DNA of 64,000 nt from Torreya grandis (Eukaryota > Streptophyta > Pinopsida > Cupressales > Taxaceae), in assembly GCA_037957365.1 (NCBI GenBank), contig JARHVA010005355.1, forward strand, positions 62,001 through 126,000, in the 5' to 3' direction. Shown one piece after another: positions 25,601 to 37,362 of the stretch (positions within the stretch are counted from its first letter, which is position 1; every line of letters starts with the position of its first letter). Under the pieces are notes generated by a model, which saw only the letters and a list, made by a program, of their open reading frames with translations, was not told the origin of the DNA and made no database searches. A program made the translations under genes and the position numbers.

Positions 25601-25865
25601 TTTTATTGTTTTCCCCTATATACCTTTTGAAAATTATTTTTAGTTGTCTGTTTCCCTTTCCCTAAGTGCCTTAGACACAATGTTATTTATTTATTTTCTT
25701 CTTGTTTACTTCAAGAGAGGGTTTTTATAAAAGGGATAACCTTGTATCATTTTCATCAGCTAGGAAGGAAAGACTTGTGACCCCATATGCCCAATGGATC
25801 AAACAAAGAAACTAATCTATTACATATCAGACATGCAATCCTAAGAGGTCACCATAAATGTTAGC

Positions 25866-27838
25866 CAAAATTGGCATACATATAAAGATTTTTCCTATAC
25901 CCTAAGTAATATTCATCTATAGCTATGGTTTTAGGGTCAAGGGAAGGAATTGATCCTTTCATAGTGTTGTCTCATTTATCTCTTCTTAATGAGTGCAAAT
26001 AGATATAAAACCAATAAAGGAACTAGTTTTCATAGATAGGATAGTGAGCTAGTTCATAATTGATGACCTTGAAAGGTCTAAACTCACTCATGATCCACTT
26101 GGTTCGTTCAAGTAAAAGAGTCCACAAGTTTCATTCTGAGTGTATGCCTTCAAAAATGATCTAGTAGTATGGGACATGCCAGGGGATGATAAATTAAAGC
26201 AATAAGGAATACCCATTTGGATTCAAAAAATATTCAATAGGTTTCAAGTTAAACGTAGGTCTGTCAAGTGTCAAAATCTCACTGAATTAGATTAAAAATC
26301 AATGACACATGGGTGATCTCACCTAATTAAGGAAATGAGAATCTTGAGGAGATAAATAGAGAAAATTTGATTAGGTTTCCAAGGGGCACAAGATGAAGAC
26401 ACATGTCTAGATTTTCAACGATCATATAAGAAACAACATGGTAGGGAAATGTTACATAGGAAGACACATTAGATTGAAGTATTTTGTGGACCCGAGTAGG
26501 CAAATGTATAAATAGGATATCTAAATATGATCTGGGTTAGCAAAATAGACCTTGTAAATTTGTATGTTTCCATTAAAGCTTAGTTATATACAAAGGTCTG
26601 CTTAGTCAGGTTATGAATTTTATCTTGGGTTTTGAATTTATGTCTTGATAATGATCAAGAGGCCAAGAATATTAGTGGGTTTTCATCAAGATCATAACTA
26701 TATGAAAACTAATAAATGGGATTAGTTTTCATTTATACTAGACCCATGATTAAGGTTTGAAGTAAGGGTAGAGTTATGATTATGAAAGGAGTGCCAGAAG
26801 GGACATCAAATAATGTAAATGACATATTAAGATGAATCATGGTGATACAAGATCATTAATAAGATGGATATTTTGGAGGTTGAGAAAGGAAATTGAAGCA
26901 TTCAATGATGTCTCAAAGTCCATGGGAACTTTTCCCTTTTGAATGGATCATGACTCATCATCTTCGGCAAGTTTTTATTTTCCAGTGTGTTTCTCAGCCA
27001 ATGAGGGGCTTGAAATATATTTGGGGATTATGAAAGTTAATTTGTAGAGGTATGATTAATGATGATTAATAAAAATTGGTTAGGCCTCATTTATTGATTT
27101 TTGTTTGCTTGTTTCCCTCTCTCTTCCCCTTTTCTCCTACATCTCTTATTTTCTTTCCCTTTTAGGGGGCTAAAAAAGAATTCTCATTTTGGAAGAGGAG
27201 ACTCTCATTTGATAAGGTGAAACCCTATCAAAAAATTTATTAAAAGACCTCTTGAATTAATAAAGATAAATTTTACCTATCTCTTGCCTCTGAATTGTGT
27301 TTAGTAAGCTTATGTATGATGGCATTGTGAAGAAGTGTCCTTCCATTTCCATTGTCCTTCTTTTTTGCCTATTTTAAATGTGTTTTCAAGATACTTTTAG
27401 TTATAAAATTGTGTTGTTTTCAACATTAATGGATGATTGGTGTGAATTTTATAAATCCTCTTTGCTTCATTCATTTTATGATGAGCCTAGTTTTTGAAAC
27501 ACTTATGCAAATTAGGTAGTTTGTGAGATTGTGCGAGCAAGGATTATCTTATGTTGAATCAATTTTTATTTTATGCTTATGTGAGTTCTCATTTAATTTG
27601 GTACATCACCTTTTTATCTCTCTTAGTAACCCTATACCTCCTCTCTATCCATTTTCCAAGTAGAAACAATAGTCTAGGTGATCCATCAAAAGGAAGTCAA
27701 CCTTCTTCAGAGGTTCAACCTCACTACAGGATACCCACAACTTGAGGTTGTTCCAATTTTGTGTCTTAGTTGGAGGGATCCTAAATAACCACCTTCAATG
27801 GTGTAAATTAAGCCTATAATACTTTCATAAATCCATAT
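25866..27838 (+). repeat. Right long terminal repeat (about 2.0 kb)
   Basis: Direct-repeat partner of 21010-23425, shorter because of one internal deletion of about 480 bp near 26290-26340. Confidence 0.7.
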
Positions 27839-27843
27839 GGAAA

Positions 27844-29178
27844 GGGAGTTGCCAGTGTGTGAGGTGCCAAAGGTGTATGTAAAAAAACATGATAATTCAA
27901 GGCATGTAATGGCCAAGTAGCACCCTAATCAAGATGTAATGTATAATGAATATAATGCATAAGGGATTATATATCTAGAGAGGAGGATCCATCCATTGGA
28001 TATGTTGCCATTGTTGAAGGTTTTTGAATTAAAATGAGTTGTTGTATAATATGAGTTGCGCCAAAAGTAGTTGTAATAATATTATTATTTGGGGGAGTAG
28101 AATATTGAACATTATTTGATTTTCCCTTTATTTTAATTATGTCATGAAAATTATGTCCATGATCATGGGGTTATTCCTAAAGTTAGTTTGTCTCTAAAAA
28201 TCTATAAAATCTCATCCTTATTTATAATAATATTTTTGATTTTAAGTGGGGGGAGAGTGTATTGAATCTAATCTTGTGTATTATTCTAATCTTGATTGTA
28301 TTTCTCATCTTGCACTTTATTATTTGGATATGAAAGAGTGATAATAAAAAATTTAGTAGGTGTAGATGCATATACATGATAAACAATAGAATATTTTAAA
28401 GAATTTATACATGTAATTTGATTTGCTAATAATGTGACCTTTTTACTTAATAACTAATTTTGATTATGCAATTTTGATATTAGTTTGTTTGTAGTGATAA
28501 TTTGATCCCTTAGAATCTCACAAGTACAAACCCTGATTGATTTTAATTGAACATGTAGGCACACACCTTGTAGGGGAGAGGTGGAGGCATGGAAACATTG
28601 AGTGTGGGCATTAGTAATAATAGTATAGTCTATATCATCTTGTGAAGGAGTGATAACATGGACCTGATTAGTAAGAAATTAGATATCATCCTCATGGAGA
28701 TGAGGAAAGAAGGAGATTCTTTCCTGTGCATAGGACATGTCATTGAAACTTGAAACATGGTTATTAAGATATTAAATTTATAGATTAAGTATAATAAATT
28801 ATATTATAATTTATCCTCTATTTATGTAAGGATTTGTTTCTTAATTGAATTCCACATAAGAGAATAATAACATGATAGAGATAGAATGAAATATGGCATA
28901 TATTTAACTGATATAAAGCATAATGTACACATGTGTTTATGTTATCTTTGAATTAATTCCAAATGAAAGGAAATAAGCATGCAAAGTAATTTAGAAAAAA
29001 TTGTATTAAAAAGTGATAAACTTCATTTGTCATCATCATCATGTTTATATGAAATACAAATGATAAAATATAGGGATCTAAAATTTGAGTGTGGCTCTTA
29101 AAAATATGGAAACATAAACCCTAGGGTTATCTAGGGTTAGGGTTTATGCAATATTCAAAATAATTCAAGTTCACCAAA
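27844..29178 (-). other. 5' leader and upstream gag part of the minus-strand gypsy element
   Basis: The upstream part of gag lies here on the minus strand. Near 27850-28020 it reads MATYPMDGSSSLDI and then a Pro/Leu-rich stretch that would continue into QYKPKLTLYDGKGD across the nested insertion. The rest, up to the LTR at 29179, is non-coding leader. The first 100 bp inside the LTR match the same position of the plus-strand element (around 47920-48010), including an AACCCTA-rich stretch. Confidence 0.5.
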
Positions 29179-30306
29179 TGATTTAAATTTTTAGGATTAT
29201 GGAATTTAACCCCTAGGTTGTTAAATGGTCTATAAATCAGGGTAGAAATATACAATAAATACAACCACTAATTTTTAATAGAATTGACCTAGTTTGACCT
29301 TTCTAAAAATAGTAGTAAAGATGTAAATAAGTACTTAGATATAAATAAACTAAGATGAATTATTTAGAGGTTGAAAAATAGCACATAAGTTGATTAAGGT
29401 GTCAAAAATAAGATATAAGTGTCAAAAACCTTCCTAGATAGTAGTTCCCTAACTATATAGTAGTGCTAATGGTACTAGTGTCCTCCTTTAGCACTAATGT
29501 CCTATTTATGAATGATTTATGGGGTTTGTAGATCAATTCTTGTTTTAGCTCTGATCCAAATTTTAAGTTTGTATAATCAGTAATTTTTTTCTATATCTCT
29601 ATTTTCCTCTAAAAACCCTAGGTTTTCATGCTTGTAAGGGTTTGAATGAACACCATGAGAAAAAGGGGTTAGTGGATCTAATGTCTTGGATGTGTGATCC
29701 ATACCCCTATGTGGGTATGCTACGTACATACTAATACTCTAAAGAGGGATCAATCCTACTGGATTTCTCCCACCTAAGTGCTTGGTGTAAGTGCAAATGA
29801 ATGTTATAATTCCTAAGTGTGAATGTAAGAAGATGTTGTGGAGGCTACTTGAGATCTGAATACCTATGCTAGGTATATATTATTAAATATATGGTTTGAT
29901 TTAATATAATATTATAAGAAGTTAGAGTTTTCCATCAATGTGAAGTGGTAATTTTATGTTCTTATTTGTGATAATGTCCACCTAGGGTGTAAGAATGTTA
30001 GAATAGTGTTTATATAGTGTTCTAATAAAAATGACTTGGGAGGTGACTTAATAATAGGTCTAGGCCAACCCTAATCCTATTATAGAAATGTAAACTACCT
30101 TTTAAAGGGTGTAGGGACCTAAATCACTAATGAATTGTGCCATTATGGGTCTCATGTGGTGTTATATAGGCTTGGGTGTTATTTTTAGCTACCATATGAC
30201 TAAAAGTGGATCAAAAGGGACCCTAATATGGTTTAAGTGTTATACTAAGGGTAAAGTTACCTCAAGAGGACATTCAAGGCATGAATGATTAATTTTAATG
30301 ACTATA
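29179..30306 (-). repeat. 5' LTR of the minus-strand gypsy element
   Basis: 1128 bp. It is the partner of 12704-13829, with plus-strand ends TGATTTAA and GACTATA (CA decayed to TA on the plus strand), followed by the duplicated AAGAG. It is also related to 46680-47916 and 55514-56606 in the other orientation. Confidence 0.85.
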
Positions 30307-30319
30307 AAGAGTAGTGGAA

Positions 30320-31990
30320 AGAAAAAAAGATGAATAAGAAGATAAAAATGATGAATAAGAAGTATCTCATAATGAAATGGATCAGGGTAAGGATGATAAT
30401 GATAGGAAAATGGAAGTTGTTGCTCATGCCTAGCATTAAAAAATAAATGACGGTGATGTGCATGAAAGAGAAAAGCATCATAATATTGACTATGTTTATT
30501 TTACATTGAATTCAATTTAAAAATACTGAAAGAGTGAAGAAGAGAGTGTTGATAGAGTAAAATACACCATAAGAGAGAGGTTTTAAAATAATGTACATGA
30601 TGATGATTTTTTTATATGGAATATGATGCAAAAAGCGAATGCCTCTGAAATAATCTTTCATTTTTATAGCCACTTATATGAGCCATCATTTAAAAATCTT
30701 GAAGCTGTGTACATATGGAATTATCGTATACTATAGATGGAGAAAAAATAACATGCACATATACTATTAAGAATGTTTTAAAAATAATAAAGGTGTTTAT
30801 TGGTAAATATGGATTCTAAAGTGTCATGAAAAAATGTTATTAATAGCATAACAATAAAGAATAGGAATATAATATCAGAAGAGACCAACATGAAGTGTGT
30901 TATGGTGAAGTGATAAACTAATTTTCATGGAGCTAAAACTACTAAATATTTATACAAATATCATGCACAAGGATTACCAACTAACTAAAGGAGTTTAATT
31001 GATGGGAATGAAGGATATTGATAAACAGAGACTAATGGTAGATAGGTTATTTCTAAAAGGAAAGAACACTATCATTGAAGAACTAGAGTAAGAGGAAAAA
31101 GAGAAGGTATAAGTATATTTTTATGAAAAACTTGTGAAAGATACTAACATAACTATAGGAAAAACAAACTCGATAGACTAATTTTTCTAAAAATTCATGT
31201 ACTAGACTGAGTTAATTAACCCACACTTGATAGAAGAAGATACCATTTAAAAGAGCTCAAGACAAAGGTATTTAAAACCAAATACTAAGTTGATAGGGAT
31301 AAACTCTTAAGGATTCCAATGATATAAAAGAGTGTATTGAGGATAATGGCAAAGAAATGGGGGAATAGCTTGAAAATGTTATAGAGAAATGATATGGATG
31401 AAGAAACAATAGTTCCCAAATCATACAAAAGTAATGTTTGAGATTCAAGTAATGAATTAGTATGTAAAAGAGAGATGAAATTAAACCTTTGTATTAAAAA
31501 TGATGTATATGGAAGTTATAAAAATATTATTATTTATATAGGATACACTCTCAAGATGGGGTCTATTTGAAGATGAGGACTAAAAACTAGGCCAAAAATA
31601 TTTTATAGGCCATGGGTGAAGGATAGGTTATTTGAGGATAAAAATATAATTATTATGGGGTGATGTTGACCAATAATGTTTACTAAGTATATAGTAATCA
31701 CCTAAATTTTTTAACTATTACTTAAAGGGAATAAGAGGTGCAAGTATTTTGGATGGGGTAGTGCACAAAGTAATAGGGTGCAAGGAATACAACTACCAAG
31801 CACTACCATAATTTTTGACCAAGTCAAGTAGAGTTACACTAAGCTCAAAGACATGTGAGTAAGTGGTCATATAGATGTACCAATAAATTTGGGATCACTC
31901 AAAATGAAGGAATAACTAATGAAAGTATTGACATTCCCAAAAAACAACACTATGGGTAGTACAAAACATAGAGGATAATGAGTAGGAAAA
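30320..31990 (+). pseudogene. Decayed coding remnant, unidentified
   Basis: Not identified. The plus strand reads as protein in largely one frame for about 1.6 kb with many point stops. The early part is acidic (NEMDQGKDDNDRKMEVVAHA). A central part reads SEIIFHFYSHLYEPSFKNLE. The later part reads KLNLCIKNDVYGSYKNIIIYIG, then KIFYRPWVKDRLFEDKNIIIMG and NKRCKYFGWGSAQSNRVQGIQ. Its low Pro and high Lys content and mixed hydrophobic blocks look like a real protein, not random AT-rich DNA. It begins right outside the AAGAG duplication of the gypsy element, so that insertion may have truncated it. No domain was recognised. Confidence 0.4.
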
Positions 31991-32099
31991 TAGAACTAGT
32001 TATTAAAAAATGGTGAATTTGGCCCTTTTCATTAAAGAATTAAACAATATTAGTATTGACATGCCCAAAAAACATCACTATGGGTAGCACAAAACATAT
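31929..32099 (+). repeat. Direct repeat pair, 44-bp unit
   Basis: ATTGACATTCCCAAAAAACA... at 31929-31972 recurs with few changes at 32056-32099 (ATTGACATGCCCAAAAAACA...), 127 bp apart. The second copy lies inside the left part of the inverted-repeat element that follows, so the two features overlap. Confidence 0.75.
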
Positions 32100-32515
32100 A
32101 ACATACATATCTATGTGAGTTGGAAAATATAACTAGTCTTTAGGCAATGTGACATTTATGAAAGCCATAGATCTGAAATGGCTTGAGTGGATCTATGGAA
32201 ATATGGCACAAAAATTAGGGATTTTTAGCAAATAAATTTTAATAAAAATAATTATGCCTTTCCTTATTTGTAAAATTATTGCATTCTTTGAAGGAGGTAT
32301 AATAATTCAATGTAATGGTAAGGTGGTAAATTAGACAGATAAAATCCCACCTTGCATCTAAGTTTAAGATTATTAAGTATGTTTTTGAAGTTATTTTTGT
32401 TAGTGTTAGATTGGTAATTATGATGTTGTTGAGTAATTGAAAGGATACAGTGTTATGTATTGATAACTTGGTGTAATATTTATATTATTAAATTTTCTAA
32501 TGAAAAGGGCCAAAT
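32014..32515. mobile_element. MITE-like element with terminal inverted repeats
   Basis: ATGGTGAATTTGGCCCTTTT at the left (about 32014) is matched by its reverse complement AAAAGGGCCAAATTCATCAT at the right (to about 32515). Similarity continues inward for roughly 40-45 bp (CATTAAAGAATTAAACAATATT against its inverse). The 500-bp interior is AT-rich with no coding frame. Size and structure fit a miniature inverted-repeat transposable element. I could not define a target duplication, so the superfamily is open. Confidence 0.6.
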
Positions 32516-32519
32516 TCAT

Positions 32520-35440
32520 CATTAATGGATGATTCTTATATTGAAAAATTTTGCTCTTGATATATGGTGTTACTGATTAGATTTGCATATGAAATGCATA
32601 TGTTAATCTCCTTCATTAATTTAAATTTATAATTGATTATTTACTATGTTATTTTATTAGAATGCATCATGAATAATAATGACAATTCATCATTTATGAC
32701 TAACCCAATGCACCTCACTTGTCTTTCTCTCTACCCCTCAAGTAAACATGTAAGTTTACTTGTATTATATATAAATGAGGTGATTGATAACTATTAGGTA
32801 AGTGTAGTGGTGTAGACACTTTATTTATCACATAAGAAAACACCCTAATTTTTTCCACTATCATAAATTGAAAGGGTAATAAGTGGTACTTTATCAATAA
32901 GAGGTTGAATCTTAGTACCCATGTCAACCATAAAAGGATTAACATCACACATAGGATTCATGGTTAATGAATGTATATAAATAAATAATAAATATGAAAA
33001 CCTTATTTTAAATAAGAGGACCAAACCATAGGTAAAATTTAAAATTTATATGCATTTAAGGAACAAATGTGCACAGACATAATTTTGAAGGTGGATGTAT
33101 TTTTTAAATAAAAATAGGGAATAAAAACTACACTCTGAAAAAACATGTAATAAAATATGTAGATTTGAAATCAATTTTGTAAAAAACCATGATCCCCTAT
33201 GGATGAAGGTAAGATAATTAAGTAAATGTATGGGCTCACCAAAAAAATTAATCTTTATAGTGTTTTAACATTGAAAAAAAGATAAAAAATTTCAAAAGGA
33301 ATATTTAACATTTAGAAATGCAAACACTAGGATAGATATATTGAACATGAATGTGAGCAGGGAGGTGAATTCAAATTTAGGGGAGGATAATGAAAATGAA
33401 CTAGATCTAGTTCTAGTGGTTTGTGCTCAAGATTTAACACATTCAAGAAGCAAAATATATTTTTTTGATTGGTGTTGTGATTCCCTAGGCATGACTCTCT
33501 CATGGAAGAGAAGTTTACCTCAGCATGAATTACTTGAATACTAACCAATAATGTTCTCGTGAAATAAAAAAGGCCTTATCCCTTATCATAAAGTGTGGAC
33601 ATGGGAATCCCTCTCTTGCCCTCCTTATATGGGGATATTTTGGAATAATTCCTTAAGGATCCATTGATATGTAAAGTTTATGGGTCGTGTTAGGGGGTCA
33701 TCCTTTTCAATAGGGGTCTAGGTAGAAACTTTCTCTACTTGATGTATGGACGAATCAAAATGACAATGTGCTTGTTTTATGTTAAAGAGAGTGCCCTTCT
33801 TGGGATTTTATACCAAGATATGGACCACTTATTCAAGTGTTACAATATTTGGTTTTTTACATATTCTCATCTTTGTATGATTACTCTAAGGAAATTATAT
33901 TCATCTTTAAGATATGGTCCTTTGAGGGGATTAACCTTGTTTGATCTGGGTATTCTTTTGGTAAGTTTTCCTTCCAATTTTAGCTGCATTATTTTATTTG
34001 GGACTAGAAACTTTGATATTCCCTGATGTTACCCATGTTTTACTCTATTAAGAGACTCTACTGAGATGTAAAAACTCTTAAGAAATATAAGAGGATGTTT
34101 TGATGTTTATAGTGTCCTAATTAGAAAAACTAGTTCCTCTTGCTTTGATGGATGGATAAAGAGAAGAACTTATAGATTTAAGATTAAACCCTCTTTATGG
34201 AGGGAAGATCACATTTAATCTCTAGATCTACAAAATTATGTTATGGGTATTAGGAGTGAGGAATTTTCTCTTAACATTCATGAGAAGGCTTTAAAACTAC
34301 TCCTAAACTCAAGGTTCAAACCTTTAAAGGATTGTATTTATAAGGAGACCTATTTCCTCGATCATGGAGAATGTAATATGGAGGTTGATAAGTCAACCAT
34401 TATAATGAAAAGAAGATTTTTTTTATCAAGATGGAAAGTTTTATGGATTCCCCATAAAATCTTACTCAAGAATGCTCTATGGATACATAAAGGGATCCTT
34501 CACAAATTTAAATTATGGATTCCCTATGGAATCCATTTTAAGTTCACTTTGTGGTCTCCATGTGGATTCCTCTTTAAACATTCCAAATCTCTTCTTTTCT
34601 AGATGGGTTTTCATTAGACTTTGGGTGGATTATTTCTCAAGATTATTTTGTGGATTCTTGGAGGAATCATTTTTTGGTTTGGCTTTAAAATATCAAAAAA
34701 CTACATTGTGTTTTTTTTGGGTTTCAATAGGGACCCCATAGGGTTCATCTATATTATTTTGAATCTAGAGACTTGGACCTCCATTTGTGTTCGATATGGT
34801 TACCAATTTAGCCAAAATTTATCTATTAGGACCTTTAGGACCTGGATGGTTCTATTTGAGGCCTATGCCTCCTACTTAATTAATCCAATCTAATTTTTGG
34901 TTTATCTAAAATTGGATGGTTCCCATACTAGTTAAAAGTGGTTGTTGCCTTTTTTGATATTTCTCTTCCTTAGAGACCTAGGACTCCATCTATGCCCAAA
35001 CTAGTTCTAGATCTAATAAAATATTGAAATGGTGGGCTCCTTATTTTTTATTGGGATTGGGTCCCATGGGGGATCTTGATAGTTATTATAGAGACCTGGG
35101 CCTCTCTCTTCATTATCCCAAGCTTGTTTTTGATCTAGCTAAAATTGGTTGATTCTTGCACCAAGAAAATGCATGTGTTTCTCTTTTTGTTATCGTTTCT
35201 CCTTTGATTGTGTCCTTTTTACTCTTTTTATTATTATTTCCTCTTTCATTAGGATAATTTTTGTTTTCTTGGTGAGATACATCCTCTTATATCTTGTGTA
35301 TTCTAGGGGGAGACTTAGACCTCCTATGTGTTTGGGTTGGGTTCCACACCAGTCACAAGTAGGTTTACCTTAATTTGAACATTTAGAAATGCAAAAAAAA
35401 TACTTTTATATCTACCCTAATGGATAAAAATAGTAATCAT
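32520..35440. other. Unassigned stretch with long pyrimidine-rich open frames
   Basis: From 33340 to 35370 the plus strand is T-rich and open in several stretches (33341-33544, 33739-34026, 34243-34602, 34621-34893, 35149-35373), rich in Phe, Leu, Ile and Trp. No domain was recognised. A short phrase like AGAGACYTRGRCCTCC recurs at 34767, 34972, 35090 and near 35310, so much of the segment may be degenerate repeat. From 32520 to 33340 I see nothing. Confidence 0.4.
34441..34584 (+). repeat. 36-bp tandem repeat, four units, in frame
   Basis: Four consecutive units translate as LWIPHKILLKNA, LWIHKGILHKFK, LWIPYGIHFKFT and LWSPCGFLFKHS inside a 119-codon open stretch (34243-34602). Weaker units follow in another frame (LWILGGIIFWFG near 34645). 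The period of exactly 12 codons keeps Leu-Trp at the start of each unit. This is either an expanded minisatellite or the repeat domain of a decayed protein. Confidence 0.75.
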
Positions 35441-35449
35441 ACAAAATTA

Positions 35450-36260
35450 AAATTCTAAATTGATGACTAAAATTAAAAATTTATAATAGATGATGGAAAT
35501 ATCACACCTTGATAAATTATATAATTTTGAATCCAAATATAGATTATGCAAGCATGTAGTTGATCGTGGTCCAAATATGGAATGTTTACTATGAATATAT
35601 GAGATTAGGGGTTGATTAGTTATTTCTTAGAGTGAGATTATCACTATCCAAGTATTCCTAATGTTTTTTTCCTCCTACACTTGGAAAGGGAGATCATAAA
35701 ATTAATGCAAGGTATAATCCTTATGACTACGTGGAAATAATTTAGTCAATAACTTATCATTTGAAAAATAGTCTAAAATTTATACACAAAATGCACAGAT
35801 ATGTGGTTATTAATCACCCTTACCATCATATAATGTAATATCATGTGACATAAAACCTTTTAGTAAAATATAGGCTAAAATAGTAGGATCTAATGAATTT
35901 TGTAATAAGACATGAGAATTAATATTATGGACCACTCTGGAAAAGTTCTATTATAATTATGTAACCTTATTATGAAAATCAATAATTTTATATACTAATG
36001 TTTGAACATCACACATAAAAAACTATATAATATCGCATGATGTGACATTAGTAATAACCTTAGAAGGTATGAAAGTATGTTTTGTAGGGATAACCATAGT
36101 AAATTAAATAAAATTATGGGTTCCCCCATACCATGGGTGGACATCATATGTAGAAAAAGGTGTTGACATGGGATTAGTTTTAGTAGTAATAGCATAAAAA
36201 CCTATTGTGAAATCAATACCTATAAAAGGTATATTGATATGTGTGAATAATTCATGTTGT
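35450..36260 (-). pseudogene. gag remnant of a second gypsy element
   Basis: The minus strand reads MSTPFSTYDVHPWYGG near 36150, then GFMSHDITLYDGKGD (YDGKGD at 35813-35830), PHICAFCV, LDYFSNDKLLTKLFPRSH and FYDLPFQV. This follows the gypsy capsid consensus (YDGKGDP..H...F, then the LL..FPRSL..W..L run). It matches the gag remnant at 19868-21004 in order and motif. I found no LTR for it nearby. It is a fragment, with pol missing and stops throughout. Confidence 0.65.
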
Positions 36261-37323
36261 TATTCCTTAGATGTGGAAACCTTAACATTCTTTTTGATTT
36301 CATCTCTAGTTACATATAACAATGCATCATACAAATGTGTATTCCTCTGAAGATCTGTAGATTATTTTTATTTATCAAAATCATCTAATCTACTATTAAT
36401 GTTGATTATTTATTCCATTTTGAATAATTATTAATGAATAAAATTTAGCAGTTACATTTAAAATTAAAATTTAAAATCTAAAACCTTGGGCAAAATAGAA
36501 GGAAACCCTAAGGAGGCTAATATTTTGACATGATCAATATAAGTAATAGGTTTATAATGTGTTATATTGTTTTTAAGATTTATGTGATCTTGATAGCTTA
36601 AATATATTGATTAAATTAGACTACTTAAGATATACAACAAATCTTATTGTAATTAGTTATATATGGTAACTTTCTAATTTTGGAAAACACTAAAATAATT
36701 ATGTACTTAGATTATTTTGGGTATGTGTAGATATATGGAGGAATGTGGTCATCAATAAAAGTATTAAATGGTACTTTCAAATATTTTTTCTTGAAATAGA
36801 GAGTGTGTATGTGCCTAGATAAGTATTCACTGATTAGACACCTGCACAATGTGACCCTATCTGATCTATTGTGGAACTAGACATTATGTTTTTGATTATT
36901 TATGATTTTATCACCTATTGTGCTTATGTTTTATGAGGAAAATTTTAAGTTATAATGTTTAAAAAAACCACAAATATCCATGTTTTCATTCTCTTTACTT
37001 CAAACCCTAGTTGTGTACTATAGGAAATATATAAAATCAGGACAAAGGGTGATATGGAAAGGATGAGATAATCTTAACCACCCCATTGTGATTAAGAGTT
37101 GCCTACGTATTCAATACATCAAAGAGGTAATTCAAACCAAATTTATTTTTATATATATTTGAATGCAACCAATTTTGTGTAATAGTAATATGGTGTGAAA
37201 TCTTGTGTATGGATTTCAACACTTGACAACCTATGGCTTGACCTTTCAAATGGTATTTTGACTTAACTAAGGTATTTTTTCCTTTGAGGGGTGATTTAAA
37301 GTGATATATTAATATTTTATAGG

Positions 37324-37362
<39 letters not shown>

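Larger units (their letters stand above)
21010..27838 (+). mobile_element. LTR retrotransposon with long LTRs and one unidentified ORF, nested in gag
   Basis: Two related direct repeats (about 21010-23425 and 25866-27838) bracket a 2.4-kb interior that carries one long decayed plus-strand frame. The insertion splits the minus-strand gag: the left flank resumes with QYKPKLTLYDGKGD and the right flank holds the upstream part. GGAAA at 21005-21009 and again at 27839-27843 is a candidate 5-bp target duplication. The two repeats share a pyrimidine-rich block (near 22700 and 27110) and end in similar sequence. The right copy lacks about 480 bp present in the left copy (about 21430-21960). I could not fix TG...CA ends or a primer-binding site, so the boundaries are good to about 20 bp. 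No pol domain was seen, so it is probably non-autonomous. Confidence 0.7.
12704..30306 (-). mobile_element. Ty3/gypsy LTR retrotransposon (Tat-like), pol-less, with two nested insertions
   Basis: Two LTRs in the same orientation (12704-13829 and 29179-30306) bracket the region. The 5-bp target duplication AAGAG lies immediately outside both ends, at 12699-12703 and 30307-30311. A polypurine tract (seen as TTTCTCCCCCTTTATTC on the plus strand) abuts the inner edge of the left LTR, so the element reads right to left. Its LTRs and 3' non-coding part match, inverted, those of the plus-strand element at 46680-56606. The gag frame is recognisable. Where pol should follow gag, near 16.3-16.9 kb, the sequence passes directly to 3' non-coding sequence, so the element is a deletion derivative or a non-autonomous form. 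Insertions at 17139-19862 and about 21010-27838 split gag into three parts. Without them the element would be about 8 kb. Confidence 0.88.
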
